This document shows, piece by piece, positions 18,709 to 26,471 of a DNA stretch of 64,000 nucleotides. Numbering within the stretch: the first letter of the stretch is position 1; each line of letters begins with the position of its first letter. The notes beneath the pieces are model-generated. The model saw only the letters and a program-made list of their open reading frames with translations, was not told the origin of the DNA and made no database searches. The stretch is taken from contig CAYQMX010000006.1 of NCBI GenBank assembly GCA_964418745.1, forward strand, positions 62,001 through 126,000, in the 5' to 3' direction. The DNA is from Scleromatobacter sp964418745. GTDB lineage: Bacteria; Pseudomonadota; Gammaproteobacteria; Burkholderiales; Burkholderiaceae_C. Both the position numbers and the translations under genes were made by a program.

Positions 18709-19992
18709 ATGAATTCTGCAACTGTCACGCTGCTTGTTCTCGGAATTGGCGCGCTCATTGCGCTCGTGATTTATGCCCGTAGGCAACGTGTAGCGAGTCA
18801 AGACAAGAAGACCGAGGAGGCTGAGAAGATATCTTCGCCCCGCAGCGTCGTTGTGGCTGTGCGCGAAGAGCGGGCTCCGCAGCCTGCAGCAATCCACTTC
18901 GGGTCTGACCTTGCCAACCCCGCAGTCACTTTGCGAGCGCTCCCGCTGACTGAATTGACGTCGGCTTCCCAGGCGCCAGCGGTTGAGCCTTCGCTCGGCG
19001 TTGCAAGTCGGATTTCGGCGTTGATGCAAGCTGCGCCGTCTGTGCTGGTCGCCGAGGCTCATAGGGGCCGCCAGCTGATGGAGGTTGTCATTGATGGCAA
19101 GCTCATTCGCGCAGCGGACGGGAATGGATTTCGTGGGATGGCGATGGGCGCTGATGGCATCAAGGAACACGCCCGGCTCTTTGAGGTCAAGGACCTGACC
19201 AATCTGGTCAACGCGGCCGCTGTGTGGCAATTGGCGTCCGTCATCGTCGCGCAGAAGCACTTGGCGGACATCAGCCAGAAGCTCGGTGAAATCAAAGATG
19301 CCGTGAACGGCATCAGTGCGTTCCTCGAGGGCGGGCGACGTGCCGTCATTCTCGGCACCTACCAATACCTCCAGCAGGGCTATGAAGCGCTTGCGCAAGG
19401 CGAGCTAACTCCTGCCATTCGTGGCGAGCTCGAGTCTTGTGAGCGAGAGTTGTTGAAGGTGCAGTCGCATCTCGTGGATGACGTTCGGCGCCTTGCTCAG
19501 ATGGCACCTAGAGACGACGACACGTTTGGAACCGAGAGCCTTCACAAGAGCAGCGTCACGAAGTACCGGGAACTGGGGCAGACCGTCGAAGACCTGCAGA
19601 CTTGTTTGAGGACGCGGGCTCTGGCTTGGTACGTTTTGAGCCTCTATCCGGGAGAGCAAGTTCTGAAAGCGGCGAGGTGTGAGAGCATCAAGCAGGGACT
19701 AGACGAGTTCAAGGCCCTTCAATCGTTGGTGGAGGCTCAGGCGGGCGTTGACCTCGCGCGCTTCAAGTCCATGTGGAATAGCGATGAGACGCTGGATTTG
19801 CGCAAGAGTGAAGTAGTGGCGAAGTCGAGTTGGGTGCGGGGGGTGCTCGAGGCGGCCCAGACCGAAACGAAGAACCAACTGGAGACATCGCAGGCGCTAC
19901 TGCTCGAGCGTGATGCTCCTACTCAACTCTTTGTTGAATTGTTGGACGGAGTTGTGAAGCAAGTCAGGCAGCGTGAGCTGATGGCAGCGTAG
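18709..19992 (+). CDS. Membrane-anchored protein of unknown function
   Basis: The 427-residue protein begins with a single transmembrane helix (TVTLLVLGIGALIALVIYA) followed by basic residues, placing the rest in the cytoplasm. A linker (about 30-95) leads to a mostly helical domain with LMEVVIDGKLIRA, a polar segment, and WQLASVIVAQKHLADISQ. The sequence QKLGEIKDAVNGISAFLEG and the following helices look like a membrane-proximal bundle. GGGAGGCAC precedes the ATG. The 147-bp gap from the previous gene holds no clear terminator; ATACTAAAT near 18617 could be a -10-like element. Function is unknown. Position next to the Wadjet and McrBC-like modules makes a defence accessory role possible. Confidence 0.7.
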   Translation: MNSATVTLLVLGIGALIALVIYARRQRVASQDKKTEEAEKISSPRSVVVAVREERAPQPAAIHFGSDLANPAVTLRALPLTELTSASQAPAVEPSLGVASRISALMQAAPSVLVAEAHRGRQLMEVVIDGKLIRAADGNGFRGMAMGADGIKEHARLFEVKDLTNLVNAAAVWQLASVIVAQKHLADISQKLGEIKDAVNGISAFLEGGRRAVILGTYQYLQQGYEALAQGELTPAIRGELESCERELLKVQSHLVDDVRRLAQMAPRDDDTFGTESLHKSSVTKYRELGQTVEDLQTCLRTRALAWYVLSLYPGEQVLKAARCESIKQGLDEFKALQSLVEAQAGVDLARFKSMWNSDETLDLRKSEVVAKSSWVRGVLEAAQTETKNQLETSQALLLERDAPTQLFVELLDGVVKQVRQRELMAA

Positions 19993-20049
19993 ATTTGAGA
20001 ATCTCGCGCGTGTGCACCCGTTGAGCAGAGCATCTCGCGGGCCCGTTTC

Positions 20050-21603
20050 CTACCGGTGATGCGAAAGCCAATTCCGCAACTGCTCCGAAAGAGCAGCCGT
20101 GCCGCGGCCGTTGACGCGGACATCGCTGATGGTTCCGACGGCATTCGCTCGAACAAACTCGGCTTCTTCCAACTCGCGCACAGCGCTAGCGCCAGGCAGT
20201 AAAAGCAACGCGAACATCGGCGCGCCTCCGTCGATACGCAGAGCGTCGTGATAGATGTGCGCCGACTGCATGGCGTCCAACACGTTCTCGCGGCCGCTTC
20301 GCCATTTGGCATCGAGCACAAATGCCCTGCTACGGCCCTCTCTCCTGTGTACAAGAACGATGTCCGGGCGGCGCTCCCTGGACAAGCTCCACCCGATTCG
20401 CTTTTTCGAAGGCTCGAGTGCGGGAAACGTGGCCTGGAATAGCACTTCGAGCGTGGAATCGTAGTCCAGTGAGAACGATACGCATCGCTCCGCTGCAACA
20501 GCCGTCGAGCGTGCTTCGGTTCCTTGCTTTTGAGTGACCTTGGCGACGGCTTCCACTGCCTGGATGAAGCACCAAGTCTCATAGATTCCCCAGGAGGGCG
20601 CCACGTGCAGTTGGTCAGAGGTGTCCTCACCGTCGATGTCGATGGAGAGCGCTCTGGAGCCGATGCGATAGGCCCGGCTGTACGTCGGCTGTGCCGCCAC
20701 CTGGGTGAGTCCGGCGGCGGTCGTCTCGGCGCGCGAGACCTCCGAAAATAGGGAGCCTAAGAGCAACTTGTGCGCTCGCGCCTCCAACATGCGGAGGTCC
20801 TCAAGGCGGCGCTCCATACGAAGGTACTGCTCGTCGGGTGAGCTTCCCAACTTCAGCCTCTTGACGTTGTCCTGCATCGAGTTGACCGCAGCTCTGAACC
20901 GCCGAAGGAGCGCGAGCAAGGCGCGATTTGCGGGCGTGTCAAAGGTTGGTGTGGATGTCTGGCTGTTGACCTGCAGGGAGTCGAGGGAGTCGGCACCTGG
21001 AGCTAGCCCAACGGCGAGCGCGGCCAACCGGCGGTCTAGCAGTGATGAGTGATGCAGTCGGCGAACGCGGGACAGAGGAAGGAGTCTTGCTTCCGCGGCG
21101 AGGGACCGGTGTGGGGAACTTGCAATCGTCTCTACGGTGCTCAGAAACGCTGGCCCGTGTGTTCTCAGCCGCGAGAGAAGGATGTCAAGTCCGAACCGGC
21201 CGGGAGCTCCGCTGTGCCCAAACTCCATTGACGCTGAGGATGTGCCGCCAAGGAGGGCCTGGTCGAACCCTCTGATGTCGTTCACCATCTCATCAAACTC
21301 GGCTTTACCGGACTTTGCTGGGCTGGGGCTCACGTCGAGGAAGTACTGATGGCGCGTACCCTGCGTGTCTGGCACCACTGCGTCTACGGTCACGCGGCCT
21401 GCGTAAAAGCTCGGACGCCACCTGAACAACCCCAATGAATCTTTGGTGAGTTCGACGTCGTCTACGAAGACGCGCGCCTCGGTCTTGGTGCCAAGTTCCA
21501 GCAAGTAATCGTTGTCCTCGTGCAGACCCCGCCCGACCCCCTCGGGAGGGAGGTCAGTCCATGCTTCCGTTGGAGAGGCCGCGTCCTTGCGAATCCGGAG
21601 CAT
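20050..21603 (-). CDS. DUF2357 / McrC-like PD-(D/E)XK nuclease
   Basis: The 517-residue protein has the DUF2357 plan: an N-terminal beta-rich region (about 1-110, ending HQYFLDVSPSP), a helical middle, and a C-terminal PD-(D/E)XK nuclease. The catalytic residues are visible as Asp near 412 (RRPDIVLVHR) and Asp430-Ala-Lys432 (AFVLDAKW), followed by a helix with YHDAL. This corresponds to the McrC role, a nuclease activated by a partner McrB-type NTPase. It lies 10 bp after the AAA+ gene on the same strand, so the two form an operon. It probably restricts modified or otherwise marked DNA. Confidence 0.82.
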   Translation of the reverse strand: MLRIRKDAASPTEAWTDLPPEGVGRGLHEDNDYLLELGTKTEARVFVDDVELTKDSLGLFRWRPSFYAGRVTVDAVVPDTQGTRHQYFLDVSPSPAKSGKAEFDEMVNDIRGFDQALLGGTSSASMEFGHSGAPGRFGLDILLSRLRTHGPAFLSTVETIASSPHRSLAAEARLLPLSRVRRLHHSSLLDRRLAALAVGLAPGADSLDSLQVNSQTSTPTFDTPANRALLALLRRFRAAVNSMQDNVKRLKLGSSPDEQYLRMERRLEDLRMLEARAHKLLLGSLFSEVSRAETTAAGLTQVAAQPTYSRAYRIGSRALSIDIDGEDTSDQLHVAPSWGIYETWCFIQAVEAVAKVTQKQGTEARSTAVAAERCVSFSLDYDSTLEVLFQATFPALEPSKKRIGWSLSRERRPDIVLVHRREGRSRAFVLDAKWRSGRENVLDAMQSAHIYHDALRIDGGAPMFALLLLPGASAVRELEEAEFVRANAVGTISDVRVNGRGTAALSEQLRNWLSHHR

Positions 21604-21613
21604 CGCAGGGGCC

Positions 21614-23872
21614 TTATCGCCAGAAGCGTGCGGAACCGGTGGCGGCGAGGTCGTCTTGCATGCTCTTGACCTTGGCGCAGCACCTCGTGAGTCCGTGGTC
21701 CGCCAGAACCTTGTGTGCGTCCTGCAGCGCCTTCTGGAACTTCACGGACGTCTCGCCCCTCAGCTTTGGGAGGACTTTGGCGTAGATGACGTTGTCAAGT
21801 GCTGTTGCGTCATCCGGCGCCAGGCTGGCTTGAAATGTTAGGTAGCTCAGTACGTCGTCGATGGTTCGCCACCCAAAGTGCAGGCGGACTGGGGAGAGCG
21901 CTTCGACGAGCGCGGTGAGGACGGCTTGCGTTTTCTCCTTCAACAGCACCGCTAGCTGGGTTGCAGCCCAGCCGGGGAAGTCCTGCACGCTGATGTTCCA
22001 GAACTCCAGCGTAAACGCGCGGTCGAGCACCTTGTCGGACAGGCCGTGCGTGGTCTCGTCCATGTTCAGCGTACCAATGATTGCGAGGTTGGCTGGGTAC
22101 TTCACTCGCCTCGGGACAGGGACGGTTTCCTCTCCAAGCTGGTGCAGGTCCAGCCACCCGTGGGTCTCCATCGCTGACAGCACCGGGGCCAAGTACTGCT
22201 CCGGATGGGATAGGTTCATCTCGTCGAGGATGGCGACGTAGGGCCGCTCGGGGTCAGCGGCAGCGCGGAGCAGCAGCTCCAGAAACGGCGCGCTTCGATA
22301 CGACGACTCTTGAATGGGGTTGACGTAGCCCAGGAGCGGGCTGGGGTCGTACCAGCCAGGCTGAACTGGGATGACCCTGACTCGTTCCTGGTACTCGTTC
22401 TCGCCGGCGCACAGCGCCAAGGCGTAGTTCTGAGCCAACTGCGTCTTGCCGGAGCCGGAGATGCCCGTCAGGACCGCGAAGTGACGTACGGGGTGGAACC
22501 AGAGCCCCGCGTGGAGCTGCTGAACCAAGGATTGGTCCAAGACCAGCTTGCCAGCCACTCGGTCAGCCAGGCGCTTAGACAGCTCGGAAAAGGATGGCAG
22601 TTTGACGTGCTCCGTCACTTCCGCCTTGATTTCGGCGACCGTCTCTGCCGGCTTGGGCAGGCTCTGGGGCGTCCAAGTGACGAGCTCGGCCCATCGCTTT
22701 CCTCGTTCAGTGAGGCGGAAGACCTTCCGGCCGCCGACATCGGCGAGCTCCACGAGGCCGAGGCTGTTCAGCCAGTTCAGGAGGGACGTCGGGGCGAAGT
22801 CCGAGGTCCATCCCGGGTGCACGCCTTGGAGCATTGTCACCAGGCTGGCCTTTGCCTGGGGTTCCTTTTCGAGTGCCTTCAGCACATGGTCGACCCCGAG
22901 AACCTTTGTGAGCAGGTGGTCGGCAAGTTCGTCTGGGTCTTGGGTCTCCAGCAGGTTAATACCTCGAGCACTTAGGCGGTACGTGTCGCCCTCGCGCTTG
23001 CACAGGTCGAATTCGCGCGAGACAACGTTGATGCTCGTGACCAGGCTGTTTGCGGCGAGCTCGGGATTGGCCTGCTTGATGAGGTCTGCGAACTCTTCCC
23101 TGGAGACACCTTCGTTGAGCTCCGGAAGGAAGCCCAGCAAGGTTTGGAAACCTCCCTTCATGGAGGTCAATCCTTTGCGCCTCAAGGTCGCCGGGAGCGG
23201 CTTGAGCGCCGAAGTTGCATCAGCTGGGTCTGCGGTCGCTTCCGTGCCGTCGTCGGAGATGCGTTCGTAGACCATCCACGGCAGACAAATCCGTTTCACC
23301 AAGTCGAGAGAGTCTCCGCCCACCGAGCCAAGCACCTCATCAATCCGCTTGCGGATAGCCTTGTGCGCTCGCACGGGGTGGTCATTCGCTCCGCCGCCCA
23401 TCTCCTTGTGCAGGTAGAGCAGCTTTCCCGGGTCCGCAACCGTCGTGAAGTGGTCGGGGTAGAGCGAACAGAGCACGCGATTGAGCTTCAGGCGAGGCGT
23501 GCGGCCACAAAGCGCCTTTGTCCGGTCGCGCAAAGCGTTGTAGAAGTCCGTCAGGTGGGCCTCGATGGCTGCTGGGTCGGCAGGGAGGGGTTTCACTGCT
23601 TCGATGGCAAACCAGTCGCAGAAGGGTTTGTCCTCGAGGGCGGGCGCCATCTTCACCGAACCCATGCCGAGCCCGGCGACTGGGTTGTCGTCCCAAAGCT
23701 TCTTCAGGAAGTCCGCGTCTTGGAGCTTGGCCGGGATGGCCGCCTTCACCTCAGCCAGGAAGGCGGAGAGCCTCGCGTACCAATCTTGGGCTCCCTTGGT
23801 GGCCGCTGCGCCAGCTTGGACGGCATCCAATTGCGCCTTCAGCGCACTGTCGCTTTCGAGTTTTCCCGGCAT
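21614..23872 (-). CDS. McrB-like AAA+ NTPase
   Basis: The 752-residue protein carries an unusual 450-residue N-terminal part (target-recognition domains, with LCSLYPDHFTTVADPGKL and two winged-helix-like segments about 230-390) followed by an AAA+ module. Walker A GISGSGKT lies near residue 467. Walker B is YVAILDEMNLSHPEQYLAPVL, and the sensor region is IIGTLNMDETTHGLSDKVLDRA. Classical E. coli McrB has NTAD at the guanine-specificity motif; here it is NMDE, so GTP dependence is doubtful and ATP use possible. GGGGGAGAC precedes the ATG. It pairs with the DUF2357 nuclease 10 bp downstream to form a two-gene McrBC-like restriction system. Confidence 0.85.
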   Translation of the reverse strand: MPGKLESDSALKAQLDAVQAGAAATKGAQDWYARLSAFLAEVKAAIPAKLQDADFLKKLWDDNPVAGLGMGSVKMAPALEDKPFCDWFAIEAVKPLPADPAAIEAHLTDFYNALRDRTKALCGRTPRLKLNRVLCSLYPDHFTTVADPGKLLYLHKEMGGGANDHPVRAHKAIRKRIDEVLGSVGGDSLDLVKRICLPWMVYERISDDGTEATADPADATSALKPLPATLRRKGLTSMKGGFQTLLGFLPELNEGVSREEFADLIKQANPELAANSLVTSINVVSREFDLCKREGDTYRLSARGINLLETQDPDELADHLLTKVLGVDHVLKALEKEPQAKASLVTMLQGVHPGWTSDFAPTSLLNWLNSLGLVELADVGGRKVFRLTERGKRWAELVTWTPQSLPKPAETVAEIKAEVTEHVKLPSFSELSKRLADRVAGKLVLDQSLVQQLHAGLWFHPVRHFAVLTGISGSGKTQLAQNYALALCAGENEYQERVRVIPVQPGWYDPSPLLGYVNPIQESSYRSAPFLELLLRAAADPERPYVAILDEMNLSHPEQYLAPVLSAMETHGWLDLHQLGEETVPVPRRVKYPANLAIIGTLNMDETTHGLSDKVLDRAFTLEFWNISVQDFPGWAATQLAVLLKEKTQAVLTALVEALSPVRLHFGWRTIDDVLSYLTFQASLAPDDATALDNVIYAKVLPKLRGETSVKFQKALQDAHKVLADHGLTRCCAKVKSMQDDLAATGSARFWR

Positions 23873-23881
23873 GTCTCCCCC

Positions 23882-24154
23882 TTAGAAACCATCCGGCATC
23901 AGGGCCTGGTTCATTGTTGACAAGCCATTCTGGCATTCGCTGAGCTGGCAAGCCCGGAAAACGGCGGGGCGCCGTGGCCTGACGTGCTGCGCGAATCGTT
24001 CGTGGCTGCAACGGGAAGCTTGCCTTGCCAAACGCTTGGCCGCCTTGGGCTGATTGTCCTTGAGCTGGCGCCAGACTCTACGAGGAGTGGTCGCCAACCG
24101 TTTGCGCGCTTCTACGCCTCGCGTTCTTCCAGCCAGTGCGTACCTTCGCCACAT
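23882..24154 (-). CDS. Possible small basic protein upstream of the McrB-like gene
   Basis: A 90-residue Arg/Ala/Lys-rich frame ends 9 bp before the McrB-like start, and its ATG follows AGGAAACTTCGC. It overlaps the preceding 60-residue gene by 43 bp. No domain is recognised. Position suggests it could be the first gene of that operon, but composition gives little support. Confidence 0.25.
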   Translation of the reverse strand: MWRRYALAGRTRGVEARKRLATTPRRVWRQLKDNQPKAAKRLARQASRCSHERFAQHVRPRRPAVFRACQLSECQNGLSTMNQALMPDGF

Positions 24155-24294
24155 GCGAAGTTTCCTGCCTCGGCGACGATTTCGAGGTCACGCCGGTTCT
24201 CCGGTGTATCCGGGAACCAAACGCCACCGGCAAGCGGCTGACCAGCCGGGTCTTCGTGAAGGCCGAACTTCCAAGCGACACGAATCTCTTGCAT
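24112..24294 (-). CDS. Small conserved-looking protein of unknown function
   Basis: The 60-residue protein contains WKFGLHEDPAGQPLAGGVWF followed by PDTPENRRDLEIVAEAG and ends GTHWLEEREA. The PDTPENRRDLE core and EGTHW-EER tail read like a conserved small proteobacterial family that is annotated only as hypothetical. AGGAG lies 7 bp before the ATG, a strong ribosome-binding site. It sits upstream of the McrBC-like pair on the same strand; a link to that system is not established. Confidence 0.6.
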   Translation of the reverse strand: MQEIRVAWKFGLHEDPAGQPLAGGVWFPDTPENRRDLEIVAEAGNFACGEGTHWLEEREA

Positions 24295-24530
24295 GCCTGG
24301 TCTCCTGAGGGAGGGGTGTCACTCATAAGCACCCAAGAACTGCCCACCTGCACTCAGTCAGCAAATTTTGAAGGCTGCGCTCGCGGCTGATGGCCGTCTA
24401 TGGTGTCTGGCAGCGCGAGGGCAATGTCATGAGCCTGATTGCTGGTCAGCTGCAGGACTTGTCGCCGCTGCTCGGGGGAGCTCTCGACGACGTCGAGAGA
24501 CTTCCACTGAGCTGCGAATGGCATTGAATG

Positions 24531-25151
24531 TTATGCGGCGGTGGCCGTTGACTCTGCCGGTGCGGTGGCTGCAGTAGCCGCCCGCGCCTTCCGAACTGCT
24601 GACTTCTTTGCGGCTGCCTTCGGCTTGGCGACCCTCTTTGTTACTACCTTCTTCACCGCGACGTCCTTGGTCGCCGCTGCTTTTCCGGCCGCCTTGGCGG
24701 CAGCGGCCGTAGCCTCTTCCTTCAAGCGCTTGCCGGCAGGCTTCACCGCCTTCTTGGCAACCTTGGCGGCCCTTGCGACCTTGACCGTGGCCTTCTTGGA
24801 TGCACCCGGTGCTTTCACCGAGGGCTCAGCAGCCTTGATGCCGCTCTTGTCGACGAGGAACGCATCGCGACTCTTCGCACCCGCAATCCAGCCCGGCGCA
24901 CGTCCAAAACCTGACCACGTCTTGCCGGTCTGCGGGTCTGCGTACTTCGCTACCGAAGCCGCCTTCGCTTTCGTCTTCTTGGCCGCAGGCTTGCCAGTGA
25001 CGGCCGAAGTCAGATGCTCGATGGTCAGGTTGAACTCGGCCATGATGTCCTTGACCTTCGCAATCGCCGACGACATTTCAGCCTTCGTGATGCGTTCGGC
25101 TTGGGCCTGAAGTGCGGCGATTTGCTTCTTGAGTGCGGAGAGTTTTGACAT
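24531..25151 (-). CDS. H-NS family nucleoid protein with histone-H1-like tail
   Basis: The 206-residue protein has an N-terminal oligomerisation helix (SKLSALKKQIAALQAQAERI) and the H-NS DNA-binding motif (residues about 70-90: YADPQTGKTWSGFGRAPGWI), which includes a TWSGFGR variant of TWTGRGR. The last 100 residues are Ala/Lys repeats (KKAVK, AKAAGKAA, KPKAAAKKSA) like histone H1 and Burkholderiales Bv3F-type tails. H-NS proteins silence AT-richer foreign DNA, which fits carriage on a mobile element. The ATG at 25151 is chosen over TTG two codons upstream. The 270 bp upstream (25152-25418) hold only its promoter region and no other gene I can support. Confidence 0.88.
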   Translation of the reverse strand: MSKLSALKKQIAALQAQAERITKAEMSSAIAKVKDIMAEFNLTIEHLTSAVTGKPAAKKTKAKAASVAKYADPQTGKTWSGFGRAPGWIAGAKSRDAFLVDKSGIKAAEPSVKAPGASKKATVKVARAAKVAKKAVKPAGKRLKEEATAAAAKAAGKAAATKDVAVKKVVTKRVAKPKAAAKKSAVRKARAATAATAPAESTATAA

Positions 25152-25418
25152 ATGCAATTGAAGGGGAGCAGGAGCTGAAGTTTAATCCGTTGCCGGAAAA
25201 TACCAAGTGCCGGCATTGACGCGAAGCCTTCAAGACCTTCTGAAGGCATCTCAGATACCGCGTTAAGCCAGGGAGTGCCTTGATGCGGGCCAGCAGATGC
25301 AGTGGCGCTAGCCATGTCGCGGACGGAGATTGTGTGATGAAAAAAGTGGAAGAAATCGGATGAACAGTACCGCTCGACTTGGGAACAGTGGCCACACCTA
25401 CCCAACCAGGAAATGGCG

Positions 25419-25865
25419 ATGTCCGTTCACAGCAAGCATTCGAATCATCAACCGCAGCCCCGTCGTCCTCAACCTGCTCCATCCAGCCGGCCTCAGGAGT
25501 CGAAGGACACTAAGGGCACTTTGACGACAGCGTCGCACCCGAGACGGGAAGTCAGTCATAAGGCGTCAGCCCCTACGCCACCTGTCAGGCTGGGCATCAC
25601 GGCCATCACCACTGCAGCTCCGGCGCCGCGTACAGGTGAACTCAGGGGGACGCCACCGACGCAAGAAGACGTCGCGCGCATGATGGGTGCCGTCTCCAGC
25701 AAGAACGGCGGTGGCGTTCCCAAGCAGAGCTACGTCGCAGGCATGCAGAGCCGATTTGACAGGCGCATGCCGCCCGCGCCGCAGTCGACTCCTGCTATGG
25801 GGGCTGGTCAAGCGACTGTTTCCGCGCCCCCCAAAATGGCCAAGTCTTTACCGCGCAAGCGCTGA
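25419..25865 (+). CDS. Hypothetical Pro/Ser/Thr-rich protein
   Basis: The 148-residue product is low-complexity in its first half (QPQPRRPQPAPSSRPQ) and more ordered near TPPTQEDVARMMGAVSSKNG and YVAGMQSRFDRRM. AGGA lies about 8 bp before the ATG at 25419; another ATG lies two codons upstream. It is divergent from the H-NS gene. No family is recognised. Confidence 0.4.
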   Translation: MSVHSKHSNHQPQPRRPQPAPSSRPQESKDTKGTLTTASHPRREVSHKASAPTPPVRLGITAITTAAPAPRTGELRGTPPTQEDVARMMGAVSSKNGGGVPKQSYVAGMQSRFDRRMPPAPQSTPAMGAGQATVSAPPKMAKSLPRKR

Positions 25866-25931
25866 ACAGCGACGCAATCGGAGGATGGAAGGCGGAGGCC
25901 GATGGACAGCACCGTCCTCTGCGTGGTCAGT

Positions 25932-26459
25932 CTACGTGGCTATGGGGGCAACGATGCGTGCGGCACCGCCATTGGCCCCACAAAGGGCGGAGTGAAGAGC
26001 GCCGCTCACTTGCCGCAGTCGCTCTTTCAGGTTGTCGACAGTGGCGACCTCAAAGAGCGCGATGCTTAGCTGTAAGAGTCGTTCTGGTGGGGCTACTACT
26101 TGCTTGGCCTTGGCGTTCGCACGCACCGCTACGCGCTGGGGCTCAAATTCGCGGTCGGTAAGCTCCTGAAGCCTGTCCGCGGCGGCTTCTGCGGCCGCCC
26201 TGTCAGGAGCCAGCAAGATGAACTCGTCTCCACCTACGCGTCCCGCTTCCATTTGAGGAAAGTAGATGCACAGAAGTCTCGCCATTCGCTGCAAGATTTC
26301 ATCGCTCTGATGGTGCCCAAGGACAGCGGTGACATGGACGAGACTTCCGATGTCCATGTAGACGGCTACCTGAGTTCGTGGCGCGGCCAACAGGCTACGG
26401 GAGCCAATCGCTTCGTTCAGTTCCGCCAGGGTCGCAAGGCCGGTCAGGTTGTCGGGCAT
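25932..26459 (-). CDS. Stand-alone GGDEF-like (nucleotide cyclase) domain
   Basis: The 175-residue protein is a single GGDEF-type domain. It begins DNLTGLATLAELNEAI, has the first metal Asp36 (VYMDIGSL), GHHQSDEIL, and an intact GGDEF motif at residues 76-80 (AGRVGGDEFILLAPD). The normal DxDxFKxxND segment is changed to DIGSLVHVTAV, so the nucleotide-base-contacting Asn/Asp are lost. The C-terminal RAK-GRNR block is also degenerate (ALHSALCGANGG). It might make a noncanonical cyclic nucleotide or be inactive. It lacks sensor and membrane segments and follows an unknown 421-residue gene by 12 bp, with which it forms an operon. Confidence 0.7.
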   Translation of the reverse strand: MPDNLTGLATLAELNEAIGSRSLLAAPRTQVAVYMDIGSLVHVTAVLGHHQSDEILQRMARLLCIYFPQMEAGRVGGDEFILLAPDRAAAEAAADRLQELTDREFEPQRVAVRANAKAKQVVAPPERLLQLSIALFEVATVDNLKERLRQVSGALHSALCGANGGAARIVAPIAT

Positions 26460-26471
26460 AGGGCGCTGGCG

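Noticed and set aside
25932..26459. Reading the GGDEF protein as a minimal CRISPR polymerase (Panoptes-type mCpol)
   Set aside because: The N-terminal DNLTGL segment and VGGDEF context are those of diguanylate-cyclase GGDEF domains, and no 2TM effector gene is adjacent. Left as a check in the findings.
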